Source: Xylophilus rhododendri
GTDB taxonomy: Bacteria > Pseudomonadota > Gammaproteobacteria > Burkholderiales > Burkholderiaceae_C
Assembly (NCBI RefSeq): GCF_009906855.1
Contig: NZ_CP047650.1
Coordinates: forward strand, 4,340,001 to 4,404,000
DNA: 64,000 nucleotides
Direction of reading: 5' to 3'
Both the position numbers and the translations under genes were made by a program. The notes below the pieces were generated by a model. That model worked only from the letters and a program-made list of their open reading frames with translations, had not been told where the DNA came from and did not search any database. How positions within the stretch are numbered: the stretch's first letter is position 1; the number at the start of each line of letters is the position of its first letter. Of the stretch, positions 1 to 9,020 are shown piece after piece.

Positions 1-2
1 AC

Positions 3-2444
3 ACCCGGGTTCGTGTGACCAGCTACCTGGCGAACACCTCGCAGACTCAGCAAGTAGAGGAATTCATAGGCCTGGGCATTTCGGGGCCTTACTACCTCCG
101 CGCTGGAGCCGGTGAGTTTGTCCTCAACAGCGAGCAGATCGAGATCGTGGTGCGAGATCGAGCACAGCTTGACAACGTATTGCAACGAACGCCTCTGACG
201 CGCAATAGCGATTACGTGGTGGATACGGTCAACGGTGGCATCACCTTCTCTCACCCGATCGCCGCGTTCGACGCAAACCTCAATCAGCAGTCGATTCGTG
301 TCACCTACGAAGTGGAGAGCGGTGGTGCCAAGTTCGTGGTCGCCGGTACCGACGCGCAGTTCAAGATCACGGACCAGCTGCAGCTCGGTGTGGTCGCCAA
401 CACGGATCGCAATCCCCAGAACCAGCGAAACCTGGCAGGTGTGACCGCGTTGGCCCGCATCGGAGCCAACGCCACCGCGGCGGGCGAACTGGTACGGACC
501 CAGTCGGACGACAAAGGCATGGGTACTGGCGGCCGCGCCGAAATCCGCTACCAGGACGACAAGCTGGCCGCGGTCGCGCTGGCCAGCAAGACGAGCGCCG
601 GCTTCGACAATCCGGGATCCACCATCGGGGCCGGGCGCTCGGATGCGGCAGCACGTGCCGAATACCGTATCGACCCCACGCTCGCGGTGCGCGGAGAGGC
701 GCTCTACAGCAAGGACGATGCGTCCAACGTCGAACGCAGCGGTGCGACGGTCAGCGTGCAGAAGAAGCTCGATGACTCGACCACGGTGGAAGCCGGTCTG
801 CGCTACGGCCAAAGCAATGCGGCGCTGGGCAGCAGTTCCGGTTTCGACTACGGCAATGTCTCGACCTACAACGGCGCCATGGGCGGCAACCTCGGCGCAG
901 GCAACACGACGGCGCTGGGTGCCGCGGCAGCCAATGCCGCCAACCGTGCGGGTGACAACCTCGCCACGGTTCGGGCGAGGCTGTCCGCCCTGGTGCCGGG
1001 ACTGCCGGGTGCGCAGGCTTTCGTCGAAGGCGAGCAGAGCCTCAGCGAGTCGGATCGCCAGACGCTGGCCATCGGGGCCAACTATGCCCTGACCGACAAG
1101 ACCCGGGCATACGGTCGCTACGAGCTGATCTCGGGTCTTTACGGTCCGTATGAGTTGGGTGGCACGCAGGTGAACAACGTCGGCATCCTGGGCATCGAGA
1201 GCGCCTATATGGAAGGCGGCCGTGTCTACAACGAGTACCGGCTGGCCGACTCGATCGACGGGCGTGGCGTGGTCGCGGCACTGGGCGTTCGCAATACCTA
1301 CGCGCTGAGCCCGCGGATTCGGCTGACCGGCGGCGTGGAGCACAGCCGCAACCTCAGCAGCGCAAGCAACAGCGTCAACAACGGCACGGGCTACGGCAGC
1401 GTCCTCGGCGAATCGACTGCCATCACCTCGGGGGTGGAATACACGGTCGAGCGGCTCAAGGCCAGCGCCATCCTGGAGGCGCGGGACGGTTCGGACTCGG
1501 ACACCCTGCTGTTCAGCGGCGGCGTGGCCTACAAGCTCAATCCGGAGTTCAGCCTGCTCGCGCGCAGTGTCGTCAGCGACAGCAAGGGGCAGGGTTCCAG
1601 CATAGGCAACAGCCGGGAGCTGCAGCGTCACCAGATCGGTGTGGCGTACCGGCCGGTCGATACCAATACCTGGAACGCCCTGGCGCGCTATGAGCACAAG
1701 ACGGACAAGGTGACCGGCAGCGGCAATTCCTCCGGCAGCTTCCTGGCCGGCAATTCGGGAAATGCGAACCTGCCCGGCACCTACACGACCGACATCGTGT
1801 CCACCCATGTGAACTACAACCCGCGTGCCGGGCTGCGCACGAACGCGCGTTATGCGGCCAAGGTGAGCCAGGCCGACGACGGTGTGTTGTCGAGCCGGTA
1901 TTGGGCGCAGTTGATCCAGGGACGCATCACCCGCGACGTCGGCAGCGACTGGGACATCGGCTTTCAGGCCGGTACCTTGTTCGGTCAGGGCGGTGCCCGG
2001 CAAAACACGGTGGGCGCCGAGGTCGGTCACCAGGTCTACCGCGACATCTGGGTCTCCGGGGGCTACAACTTCGTTGGCTTGACCGATCGCGATCTGGCCG
2101 CCAACGAATACACCAGCAAGGGCGCCTACCTGCGGCTGAGGATGAAGTTCGACGAAACCGCACTGGGTTTTGCGCCGGTGGATGAAGCGGCCAGGGCGGT
2201 TGCGCCGATGCCGGCGGTGCCCGTGCCGGTGCCCGAGTCCATGGTCCGCCAACCCGATGCGCCTGCGCTGGAGATATCCCCTTCGCTCACCCCGCCGGCG
2301 CCGCCGGCGGCTGCTGGGCCGGCTGCCTCTCCCACGCTGCCCACACCACCCGCGCCGCCCACGGCGCCCACGCCGCCCGTATCCCAGCCCCATGAGCCGG
2401 CGAAGAGTCCCGCGCCGGCAGAGGAGGCGGCCGAGACCCGCTAA
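3..2444 (+). CDS. Outer-membrane beta-barrel protein, C-terminal part (5' end outside window)
   Basis: The frame is open to the left edge, so the GTG at 15 is probably internal and this is the C-terminal ~813 residues of a larger protein. From about residue 100 there are many short alternating strands rich in Tyr, Gly and Asn, as in an outer-membrane barrel, ending in a strand-like segment (GAYLRLRMKF) near residue 710. A tail of about 90 residues made mostly of Pro and Ala follows, which is unusual because barrel proteins normally end at the last strand. The likely location is the outer membrane, possibly as part of a large surface protein. The exact family is not recognised. Its stop codon overlaps the stop of the convergent LysR gene. 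Confidence 0.6.
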   Translation, partial: TRVRVTSYLANTSQTQQVEEFIGLGISGPYYLRAGAGEFVLNSEQIEIVVRDRAQLDNVLQRTPLTRNSDYVVDTVNGGITFSHPIAAFDANLNQQSIRVTYEVESGGAKFVVAGTDAQFKITDQLQLGVVANTDRNPQNQRNLAGVTALARIGANATAAGELVRTQSDDKGMGTGGRAEIRYQDDKLAAVALASKTSAGFDNPGSTIGAGRSDAAARAEYRIDPTLAVRGEALYSKDDASNVERSGATVSVQKKLDDSTTVEAGLRYGQSNAALGSSSGFDYGNVSTYNGAMGGNLGAGNTTALGAAAANAANRAGDNLATVRARLSALVPGLPGAQAFVEGEQSLSESDRQTLAIGANYALTDKTRAYGRYELISGLYGPYELGGTQVNNVGILGIESAYMEGGRVYNEYRLADSIDGRGVVAALGVRNTYALSPRIRLTGGVEHSRNLSSASNSVNNGTGYGSVLGESTAITSGVEYTVERLKASAILEARDGSDSDTLLFSGGVAYKLNPEFSLLARSVVSDSKGQGSSIGNSRELQRHQIGVAYRPVDTNTWNALARYEHKTDKVTGSGNSSGSFLAGNSGNANLPGTYTTDIVSTHVNYNPRAGLRTNARYAAKVSQADDGVLSSRYWAQLIQGRITRDVGSDWDIGFQAGTLFGQGGARQNTVGAEVGHQVYRDIWVSGGYNFVGLTDRDLAANEYTSKGAYLRLRMKFDETALGFAPVDEAARAVAPMPAVPVPVPESMVRQPDAPALEISPSLTPPAPPAAAGPAASPTLPTPPAPPTAPTPPVSQPHEPAKSPAPAEEAAETR

Positions 2445-3376
2445 AGGCCAGCCTGCGCCGAAGGCCCAAGTTCTGCGCGCGCCACCATCTCGCGCATCCA
2501 TTGCTTGAAGGCCGAGAGCGCAGGCGTTTCTCCGGCGCTCACTGGTGAAACCAGGTAGTAGGCACGCTCGATCGGCGGCGCGTCCGCGCAGGCAATCGCC
2601 AGCACGCCGCTGGCCAGTTCGTTTTCCACGAGCATGCGTGGAACCAGGGCGGCTCCCATGGCATGGGCCGCCGCGACCGCCACCATGGAAAACAGCTCAT
2701 AGCGCGGCCCTTCCAGGGCATGCGGCGCGGTCACACCGAGGGCGCCGAACCAGCGCTGCCAGGCGGTGGGGCGGGTGCTTTGCTGCAGCAATGGCAGGCG
2801 CGTCAAGGCGGTCGGGCTGATCGGCCCGCCGCCGGGCGGCAGCAGGCGCGGGCTGCAGACCGGCACGACTTCCTCATCCATCAACTGCTCGGCGCTGGTG
2901 CCGGGCCAGTGCGCGACCTGTTCGGGTGTTCCGGCGAACAGGGCTGCGTCGAAACCCGATTCCTCGAAGATGAAGGGCCGTGTCCGCGTCTCGATGTGCA
3001 CCGTGATGCCGGGATGGCGCACGGCCAGTTCCGGAAGCCGGGGCACCAGCCAGCGGGTGGCGAAGGTCGGCACGGCAGCCAGTGCCACGCCGCCGCCGCT
3101 GCCCTGGCCGGCCATGAGGTCGAGTGTGTCGCGCTCCAGTCCCTGCAGGCTGCGGCTCACCTGCCGGCTGTAATGGGCGCCGGCCGGCGTCAGGGCCACG
3201 CCATGCCGGGTGCGGCGAAACATCGGCAGGCCGACGAAGGTTTCCAGGGCCTGGATCTGCCGGGAGACCGCGCTCTGCGTCATGGAGAGCTCTTCGGCGG
3301 CCCGGGTGTAGCTGCGGTGGCGCGCCGCGGCTTCGAAACACGCGAGCGCCTGGGTCGAGGGGATTTTTCTTCGCAT
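2441..3376 (-). CDS. LysR-family transcriptional regulator (GcvA/GcdR-like)
   Basis: This is a LysR-type regulator of about 311 residues. The N-terminal winged helix-turn-helix contains [20 protein letters not shown] and [14 protein letters not shown], typical of the GcvA-like subgroup. The C-terminal part matches a periplasmic-binding-protein-like effector domain. The ATG at 3376 is preferred over 3418 because homologues begin just before the helix-turn-helix. The gene is divergent from gcdH, and LysR regulators of glutarate catabolism (GcdR) sit in this position in other proteobacteria. Control of gcdH and the CoA-transferase by a glutarate-derived ligand is therefore inferred. It is convergent with the barrel gene and shares bases with its stop codon. 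Confidence 0.9.
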   Translation of the reverse strand: MRRKIPSTQALACFEAAARHRSYTRAAEELSMTQSAVSRQIQALETFVGLPMFRRTRHGVALTPAGAHYSRQVSRSLQGLERDTLDLMAGQGSGGGVALAAVPTFATRWLVPRLPELAVRHPGITVHIETRTRPFIFEESGFDAALFAGTPEQVAHWPGTSAEQLMDEEVVPVCSPRLLPPGGGPISPTALTRLPLLQQSTRPTAWQRWFGALGVTAPHALEGPRYELFSMVAVAAAHAMGAALVPRMLVENELASGVLAIACADAPPIERAYYLVSPVSAGETPALSAFKQWMREMVARAELGPSAQAGL

Positions 3377-3562
3377 GCCGGAACGGAATCCTGTGTGAAG
3401 GAATGCCAAGCCTGCCAAAGCTGCGCGGCGGCGGCAAGATATTCCATCTTCTCATTTCTGCGTGTGGATTTCTCGGTTGCATGCCTGCCTGGGCGGTCTA
3501 TACCATGCGGTCCTTGGAAACGCGGGAGCCATCGGGCCCGCGCCGAAAACCTGGAGACCATC

Positions 3563-4762
3563 TTGACCGCCAACCGTGCCGCCTTTCACTGGGAAGACCC
3601 CTTCCTGCTCGACCAGCAACTCAGCGATGACGAACGCATGGTGCGCGATGCCGCCGCCGCGTACTGCCAGGACAAGCTGGCGCCGCGTGTGCTGGAAGCT
3701 TTCCGCAACGAAAAGACCGACATCGGCATCTTTCGCGAGATGGGCGAACTGGGCCTGCTGGGCCCGACGATTCCCGAGCAGTACGGCGGTCCCGGCCTGA
3801 ACTACGTGGCCTACGGCCTGATCGGCCGCGAGGTCGAGCGGGTGGATTCGGGCTATCGCTCGATGATGAGTGTGCAGAGCTCCCTGGTCATGGTGCCGAT
3901 CTTCGAGTTCGGCACCGAGGCCCAGCGCCAGAAGTACCTGCCCAAGCTGGCCACCGGCGAATGGATCGGCTGCTTCGGCCTGACCGAGCCCGATCACGGC
4001 TCCGACCCCGGCAGCATGGCCACCCGCGCCAGGAAGGTCGCCGGCGGATATGAGCTGCGCGGCAGCAAGATGTGGATCACCAACAGCCCGATCGCCGATG
4101 TCTTCGTGGTCTGGGCCAAGGAAGTCAGCGAGAGCGGCGCCGTCGGCCCGATCCGCGGCTTCGTGCTGGAAAAAGGCATGAAGGGCCTGAGCGCGCCGGC
4201 CATCCATGGCAAGGTGGGCCTGCGTGCCTCCATCACCGGCGAGATCGTGATGGACAACGTCTTCGTGCCCGAGGAAAACGCCTTCCCTGAAGTGACCGGC
4301 CTGAAGGGCCCGTTCACCTGCCTGAACAGCGCCCGCTACGGCATCGCCTGGGGTGCGCTGGGCGCGGCCGAGGATTGCTGGTTCCGCGCCCGCCAGTACG
4401 TGCTGGACCGCAAGCAGTTCGGCCGCCCGCTGGCCGCCAACCAGCTGATCCAGAAGAAGCTGGCCGACATGCAGACCGAGATCGCGCTGGGCCTGCAGGG
4501 CTGCCTGCGCCTGGGCCGCATGAAGGACGAGGGCACGGCCGCGGTCGAGATCACCTCCATCCTCAAGCGCAATTCCTGCGGCAAGTCGCTGGATATCGCC
4601 CGCATGGCGCGCGACATGATGGGCGGCAACGGCATCAGCGACGAATTCGGCGTGGCCCGCCACCTGGTCAACCTGGAGGTGGTCAACACCTACGAGGGCA
4701 CGCACGATGTGCATGCGCTCATCCTGGGCCGGGCGCAGACCGGGATCGCCGCCTTCAGCTGA
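3563..4762 (+). CDS. gcdH: Glutaryl-CoA dehydrogenase
   Basis: This 399-residue acyl-CoA dehydrogenase oxidatively decarboxylates glutaryl-CoA to crotonyl-CoA, using FAD, in lysine, tryptophan and glutarate breakdown. It shows family signatures: [11 protein letters not shown] (substrate-binding Arg), [13 protein letters not shown] and WITNSPIAD (FAD-binding region), [19 protein letters not shown], and [10 protein letters not shown] with the catalytic glutamate at about residue 378. Start: TTG at 3563, chosen because GGAG lies about 8 bases upstream and the family begins near [14 protein letters not shown]. The upstream in-frame extension is antisense to the LysR gene and not plausible. A CoA-transferase follows, completing a glutarate activation and oxidation pair. 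Confidence 0.95.
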   Translation: MTANRAAFHWEDPFLLDQQLSDDERMVRDAAAAYCQDKLAPRVLEAFRNEKTDIGIFREMGELGLLGPTIPEQYGGPGLNYVAYGLIGREVERVDSGYRSMMSVQSSLVMVPIFEFGTEAQRQKYLPKLATGEWIGCFGLTEPDHGSDPGSMATRARKVAGGYELRGSKMWITNSPIADVFVVWAKEVSESGAVGPIRGFVLEKGMKGLSAPAIHGKVGLRASITGEIVMDNVFVPEENAFPEVTGLKGPFTCLNSARYGIAWGALGAAEDCWFRARQYVLDRKQFGRPLAANQLIQKKLADMQTEIALGLQGCLRLGRMKDEGTAAVEITSILKRNSCGKSLDIARMARDMMGGNGISDEFGVARHLVNLEVVNTYEGTHDVHALILGRAQTGIAAFS

Positions 4763-4787
4763 ACCGGCAGCGGTTGATCAACAGACG

Positions 4788-4823
4788 CGGCGCGCCCCCG
4801 ACATCCGGGAGCGCGCCGTTTTT
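4788..4823 (+). terminator. Intrinsic terminator between gcdH and the CoA-transferase
   Basis: A perfect 8-bp stem (CGGCGCGC / GCGCGCCG), extended by CCC/GGG pairing inside the loop, is followed by five T residues at 4819-4823. It lies in the 85-bp gap between the two genes, so it should reduce read-through from gcdH into the CoA-transferase. Confidence 0.75.
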
Positions 4824-4847
4824 CGATTTCTGGAGGAGACAAATTCC

Positions 4848-6095
4848 ATGACCGCACTCACATCGCACCAGGGCGCCCTGGCCGGCATCAAGGTGCTGGA
4901 CCTGTCGCGCGTGCTGGCCGGCCCCTGGTGCACGCAGACGCTGGCCGATCTGGGCGCCGACGTGGTGAAGATCGAGCGCCCGATCGTCGGCGACGACACC
5001 CGCCACTGGGGCCCGCCCTTCCTGCATGACGCGCAGGGCCAGGCCACCGGCCAGGCGGCTTACTTCGCCTGCTGCAACCGCAACAAGCGATCGGTCACCA
5101 TCGACATGGCGACGCCGGACGGCCAGGCCCTGCTGCGCCGCATGGCACTGGAAGCCGACGTGCTGGTCGAGAACTTCAAGGTCGGCGGCCTCAAGGCCTA
5201 TGGGCTGGACTACGCCAGCATCTCCGCGCTGAATCCGCGCCTGGTGTATTGCTCGGTCACCGGCTTCGGCCAGGACGGCCCCTACGCCCGGCGCGCCGGC
5301 TACGACCTGATGGTGCAGGCCATGAGCGGCATGATGAGCATCACCGGCCTGGGCGACGACATGCCTGGCGGCGGGCCGCAGCGGGTGGGCGTGGCGCTGA
5401 CCGACACCTTCACCGGCATGTACGCCGCCACGGCCATCCTGGCGGCCCTGCATGCACGCCAGGCCAGCGGCCGCGGGCAGCACATCGACATGGCCTTGCT
5501 GGACGTGGGCATGGCGATCCTCGCCAACCAGTCCACGGGTTACCTGAACTCAGGCAATGTGCCGCAGCGCCAGGGCAATACCCATCCCAGCCTGGCGCCG
5601 TACCAGGATTTCCCCACGGCCGACGGCTCGATGCTGCTGGCCATCGGCAACGACGGCCAGTTCGCCCGTTTCTGCCAGGCGGTGGGCCGGCCACAGTGGA
5701 GCGCCGACCCGCGCTGGGCCACCAATGTGGAGCGGGTGCGCCACCGCGCCAGCTTGATCCCGGCGATGGAGGAAGTGACGCGCCAGCGCACGACAGCCGC
5801 ATGGATCGCGCTCTTCGAGGACAAGGCGGTTCCCTGCGGACCGATCAACGACATCGCCCAGGCCTTCGCCGACCCGCAGGTGCAGGCGCGCGGGCTGGCG
5901 CTCAAGCTGCCGCGCGATGCGCAAGACGGCATTGCGGAGATCGGCAGCGTCGCCAGCCCGATGCGGCTTTCCGAGCATCCGCCGGTGTTGCGCCACGCTC
6001 CGCCCGCGCTGGGCGAGCACACCGACGAGGTGCTGCTGGAGCTGGGCCTGGACAGCGTCGAAATCGCACGCCTGCGCGCGGCTTCGGTCCTCTGA
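4848..6095 (+). CDS. CaiB/BaiF (class III) CoA-transferase, probable glutarate CoA-transferase
   Basis: This 415-residue class III CoA-transferase is of the formyl-CoA transferase/CaiB fold. The N-terminus has GIKVLDLSRVLAGPWCTQTL and ADVVKIERP; later come NRNKRSVTIDM, LVENFKVGGL and YDLMVQAMSGMMSITG. The segment HIDMALLDVGMAILANQ holds the Asp expected to be acylated. ATG 4848 has a strong GGAGGAG ribosome site about 10 bases upstream. Because it lies next to gcdH, it most likely moves CoA from succinyl-CoA to glutarate (the role called GcdG/SUGCT elsewhere). Substrate is inferred from context. Confidence 0.88.
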   Translation: MTALTSHQGALAGIKVLDLSRVLAGPWCTQTLADLGADVVKIERPIVGDDTRHWGPPFLHDAQGQATGQAAYFACCNRNKRSVTIDMATPDGQALLRRMALEADVLVENFKVGGLKAYGLDYASISALNPRLVYCSVTGFGQDGPYARRAGYDLMVQAMSGMMSITGLGDDMPGGGPQRVGVALTDTFTGMYAATAILAALHARQASGRGQHIDMALLDVGMAILANQSTGYLNSGNVPQRQGNTHPSLAPYQDFPTADGSMLLAIGNDGQFARFCQAVGRPQWSADPRWATNVERVRHRASLIPAMEEVTRQRTTAAWIALFEDKAVPCGPINDIAQAFADPQVQARGLALKLPRDAQDGIAEIGSVASPMRLSEHPPVLRHAPPALGEHTDEVLLELGLDSVEIARLRAASVL

Positions 6096-6100
6096 TCGAG

Positions 6101-6519
6101 ATGTCCATGCAAAACCCACTCGGTTTCAGCCAGGCCGCGGCGGCCTATGTCGCGGCACTGGTCGCCATCCTGCTGCTGGACGGCTTCTGGCTCGGATTCG
6201 CCGCCAAGGGCCTGTACCAGGTGGAGATGGGCCAGTTGATGAACGACAGTCCGCGCTGGGGCCGGCCGTCCTGTTCTATCTGGCCTATCCGGTCGGGCTG
6301 GTGATCCTGGTGACGCTCGGCGGCGTGCCTGCGCCGGCTGCCGCCGCATGGCGCGGCGCCATCGTGGGCGCCATGGCCTATGGCGCCTACAACGCCACCA
6401 ATCTGTCGGTGATCCGGGGCTTTTCCACCAGGCTGGCGGTCATCGATTTTTGTTGGGGCGTGGCGCTCACCGCCGCGGCTTCGGCGGCGCTGGCCTGGGC
6501 CGCGAACCGCTTCAAATAG
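6101..6519 (+). pseudogene. DUF2177-like small membrane protein, single-base frameshift
   Basis: Two frames together encode one protein of about 138 residues. The first (from ATG 6101) gives AAAYVAALVAILLLDGFWLGF through NDSPRWG. The second gives PAVLFYLAYPVGLVILV to the end at 6519 (AALAWAANRFK). The parts join at TGGGGCCGGCC (about 6257-6267), where one missing C restores the reading W-G-P-A-V-L. Four hydrophobic segments and the length match DUF2177 membrane proteins of unknown function. A real mutation and a sequencing error cannot be told apart here. It starts 5 bases after the CoA-transferase stop. Confidence 0.65.
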
Positions 6520-6535
6520 GCCAGGTTCGGGCGTC

Positions 6536-7651
6536 TCAACGACGCCGGCTGCGCCGTCGTGCCTCGGCGCGTCCCATGGCGAACCTCACCGCGACCTGCA
6601 GCACGGCCAGCGTGCCGTAGACCAGCACCTTCTGCTGCCAGGTGGGCCCCGGTGGCAGATCGGCCGTGTGCGCCAGGGGACCTTCGGGCGACTCCTGCGG
6701 CGGCAGGGCCAGCGAGCCGGCCTGGACCGCCGCGGTGGCGGGAATGCCGGGCGCCGGCTGCTGGCGATTGGGAACCTCGGCCGCGGCGGGCGGCGTGTGT
6801 GGAATGCCCGAGCGGGAGCCGTGTTCCTGGGCGAACACCCAGGTGAACTCCGCGCCCAGCAGGAAGATCTGCGCCGAGTAGTACACCCACACCAGCAGCA
6901 CGATCACCGAACCGGCGGCCGCATACGACGAGGCCACGCTGGTCTTGCCCACGTACAGGCCGATCAGCAGCTTGCCCACCTCGAACAGCACGGCGGTGAC
7001 ACCGGCCCCCACCCACACGTCGCGCCAGGCGATGCGTGCCTGCGGCATCAGCTTGTAGATCATGGCGAACAGCACCGTGGTGATGCCTAGCGAGATGCAC
7101 AGGTTGAGCAGCTGCAGTCCGATCTCCCAGCCCGGCACGTAGTCGCCGGCCCAGCGCCCGATGACGGCCACGCCCGCGCTCACCACCAGCGACACCATCA
7201 GCAAAAACGCCAGGCCCAGGATCAGCCCGAAGGACAGCAGCCGCGCGCGCAGGGTCGCCATCACCCCGGACTTGGCGTTCTGCGGCACCTGCCAGATGCG
7301 GTCCAGGGCGGATTGCAGCTCGCCGAAGACCGTGGTCGCGCCGACGATCAACACCACCACGCTGATGCCGCCGGCCACCAAGCCGTCCGCCGGTTTACTC
7401 GCGCTCTTGATCAGGCCCTGGATGGCGAGCGCGCCGTCATGCCCGATCAGGCCTTGCAGCTGCGCCACGATCTCGCCCTGCACGGCATCCCGGCCGAACA
7501 CGGCGCCCGCCACCGCGATCACGATCAGCAGCAGCGGCGCCAGCGAAAAAACGGTGTAGTAGGCAATGGCCGCGCCCATGCTGGGCGCGTAGTCGTCGGA
7601 CCAGGCGGCGACCGACTTTCGCGCCAGGTCGTAAAAGCGTTTGAACTGCAT
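6536..7651 (-). CDS. YihY/BrkB-family inner-membrane protein
   Basis: This 371-residue polytopic membrane protein is of the YihY/virulence-factor BrkB family. The N-terminal signature is MGAAIAYYTVFSLAPLLLI, followed by segments around VVVLIVGATTVFGELQSALD and LGLAFLLMVSLVVSAGVAVI, with further helices to about residue 260. The last ~100 residues are a hydrophilic Pro-rich tail ending in several Arg residues, longer than in many homologues. The ATG has GGAGGG just upstream. The family was once called ribonuclease BN in error; its true role is unknown, probably transport or envelope related. Confidence 0.88.
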   Translation of the reverse strand: MQFKRFYDLARKSVAAWSDDYAPSMGAAIAYYTVFSLAPLLLIVIAVAGAVFGRDAVQGEIVAQLQGLIGHDGALAIQGLIKSASKPADGLVAGGISVVVLIVGATTVFGELQSALDRIWQVPQNAKSGVMATLRARLLSFGLILGLAFLLMVSLVVSAGVAVIGRWAGDYVPGWEIGLQLLNLCISLGITTVLFAMIYKLMPQARIAWRDVWVGAGVTAVLFEVGKLLIGLYVGKTSVASSYAAAGSVIVLLVWVYYSAQIFLLGAEFTWVFAQEHGSRSGIPHTPPAAAEVPNRQQPAPGIPATAAVQAGSLALPPQESPEGPLAHTADLPPGPTWQQKVLVYGTLAVLQVAVRFAMGRAEARRRSRRR

Positions 7652-7845
7652 GCATCCCTCCAGACCGCCGATTGTTGACGTGTCGGGGCGGTCACGTCTT
7701 GGGCGCTTTTTGTTTCATCGTGTAGGCCATGGGCGATGGCGCTTGCGCCACGGTGCGTCCCACCATGGTGCCCGCAGCTTTCCTACAAGCGCGTCACGCC
7801 TGCAGTCCTAAGGTGGATGCATCCCATACCTGCGAGGAGCCGACC

Positions 7846-8220
7846 ATGACCCAGTGGACCGTGAAGATCGAAACCAATACCAATGGCCGCTACCAGTGGC
7901 GCCACGAACCCACCGAAGGCGCGGGCAATGCCCACCTGGGTGCCGACCAGTACGACACGCCCGAAGCCGCCCGCCAGGCCGGCGAACAAGCCCTGGTGCG
8001 CCACCATGAAAACGCCGCGGCCACCGATGCGGACGGCTATGCCCTGCCGGAAACGCCGCAGCACGACGAGGACACCCGCCTGACCGAGTCGCAGGCCAAG
8101 CTGGAGTCCGAAGAGGATCCGCGGCTGATGGGTGGCGCCGGCCTGTCCATTTCCAGCCTGCCGCTCGAAGCCGAAGTACGCACCGCCGACGAAGAAGGCC
8201 AGCCGCTGCTGCGTCACTGA
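7846..8220 (+). CDS. Small hypothetical protein, 124 aa
   Basis: The protein is acidic and Ala/Glu/His-rich, with no signal peptide or membrane segment. ATG 7846 has GAGGAG about 8 bases upstream. The N-terminus (MTQWTVKIETNTNGRYQW) looks like a short beta-rich module; the rest is low in hydrophobic residues and probably flexible. No family is recognised. A second small acidic protein follows 38 bases downstream, so the two are probably co-transcribed. Confidence 0.65.
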   Translation: MTQWTVKIETNTNGRYQWRHEPTEGAGNAHLGADQYDTPEAARQAGEQALVRHHENAAATDADGYALPETPQHDEDTRLTESQAKLESEEDPRLMGGAGLSISSLPLEAEVRTADEEGQPLLRH

Positions 8221-8258
8221 ACCAGCCGGCCGCCACCAATCAACGACAGGAGACACCC

Positions 8259-8462
8259 ATGACCATCAGGCCAGGCGACGAAGACAAGATGCGAAAGGCC
8301 CTCGGCGTGCCGGACGCGATGACCAAGGCCACCGGTTCGGACATCGATCCGCACAAGGCCTCGGAGTTGCGCCAGCGGGCCGAACGTGAAGAAGCCGAGG
8401 ACAAGGCCAGATCCGATAGCTGGGACCGTGACGACGCCGCGCGGCCGCCCACGGGCAGCTGA
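8259..8462 (+). CDS. Small hypothetical protein, 67 aa
   Basis: This is a highly charged soluble protein (Asp, Glu, Arg, Lys) of 67 residues, with a good AGGAGA ribosome site before ATG 8259. No domain is recognised. Its position behind the 124-residue gene, with a short spacer, suggests one transcript. Both have the look of stress or general-response small proteins, but that is only an impression from composition. Confidence 0.6.
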   Translation: MTIRPGDEDKMRKALGVPDAMTKATGSDIDPHKASELRQRAEREEAEDKARSDSWDRDDAARPPTGS

Positions 8463-8485
8463 ACCCGCCGGGCCGCGCTGCCGCT

Positions 8486-8914
8486 TCAGCGAACCGCTGC
8501 GCAGGCGGCGGTGATCAGCTTGACCGCCGGCGCTCCGGGGATCTCGGAAAAGATCATCGGCGCCTCTTCCGGCTTGAAGGTGACGGTCTTCGATACCGTG
8601 CCTTGCCAGGCTGGCTGCGTGTAGAAGCTCAATGTCAGGAACCAGCCCTTGCGCGAGTTGCAATCCACCGCGGCGAGACCCTGATAAGAGCGGTAGGGAA
8701 CGCCCCCGTATCCGGTGCGCATGGCCTTGCGGGTGGTCCTCACCTCGACGGCCACCTGATCCTGCCAGCTGCTGATGCCGGGGCTGATCTGGATGACATC
8801 GGTTTCCGGCAGCTCGGGATAGCCGTAGATCGTGAACCAGTCCTGGGCTGCGGCTTGGGAGGCGGCCAGAGCCGGCGCCAGGGCGAGGGCGATCGCAGCG
8901 GTGAGTCGCATCAT
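8486..8914 (-). CDS. Secreted/periplasmic hypothetical protein with signal peptide
   Basis: A 142-residue protein begins MMRLTAAIALALAPALA, a clear Sec signal with a probable cleavage after AQA before DWFTIYG. The mature part (about 118 residues) has conserved-looking aromatic and Cys positions (YQGLAAVDCNSRKGWF and LITAACAAVR), so one disulphide is possible. ATG 8914 is chosen over upstream starts because it places the signal peptide at the N-terminus. It resembles small conserved periplasmic proteins of Burkholderiales, function unknown. Confidence 0.7.
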   Translation of the reverse strand: MMRLTAAIALALAPALAASQAAAQDWFTIYGYPELPETDVIQISPGISSWQDQVAVEVRTTRKAMRTGYGGVPYRSYQGLAAVDCNSRKGWFLTLSFYTQPAWQGTVSKTVTFKPEEAPMIFSEIPGAPAVKLITAACAAVR

Positions 8915-9020
8915 GATGGTTCGCGAGGCGGTGCCGGACGGCACATGGATGGTGGCCGGACATGATAGCCGGCCCGCCTTTCGGCCCGACGACGGCCGCA
9001 CGCCGCGGCCATCGGCCACA

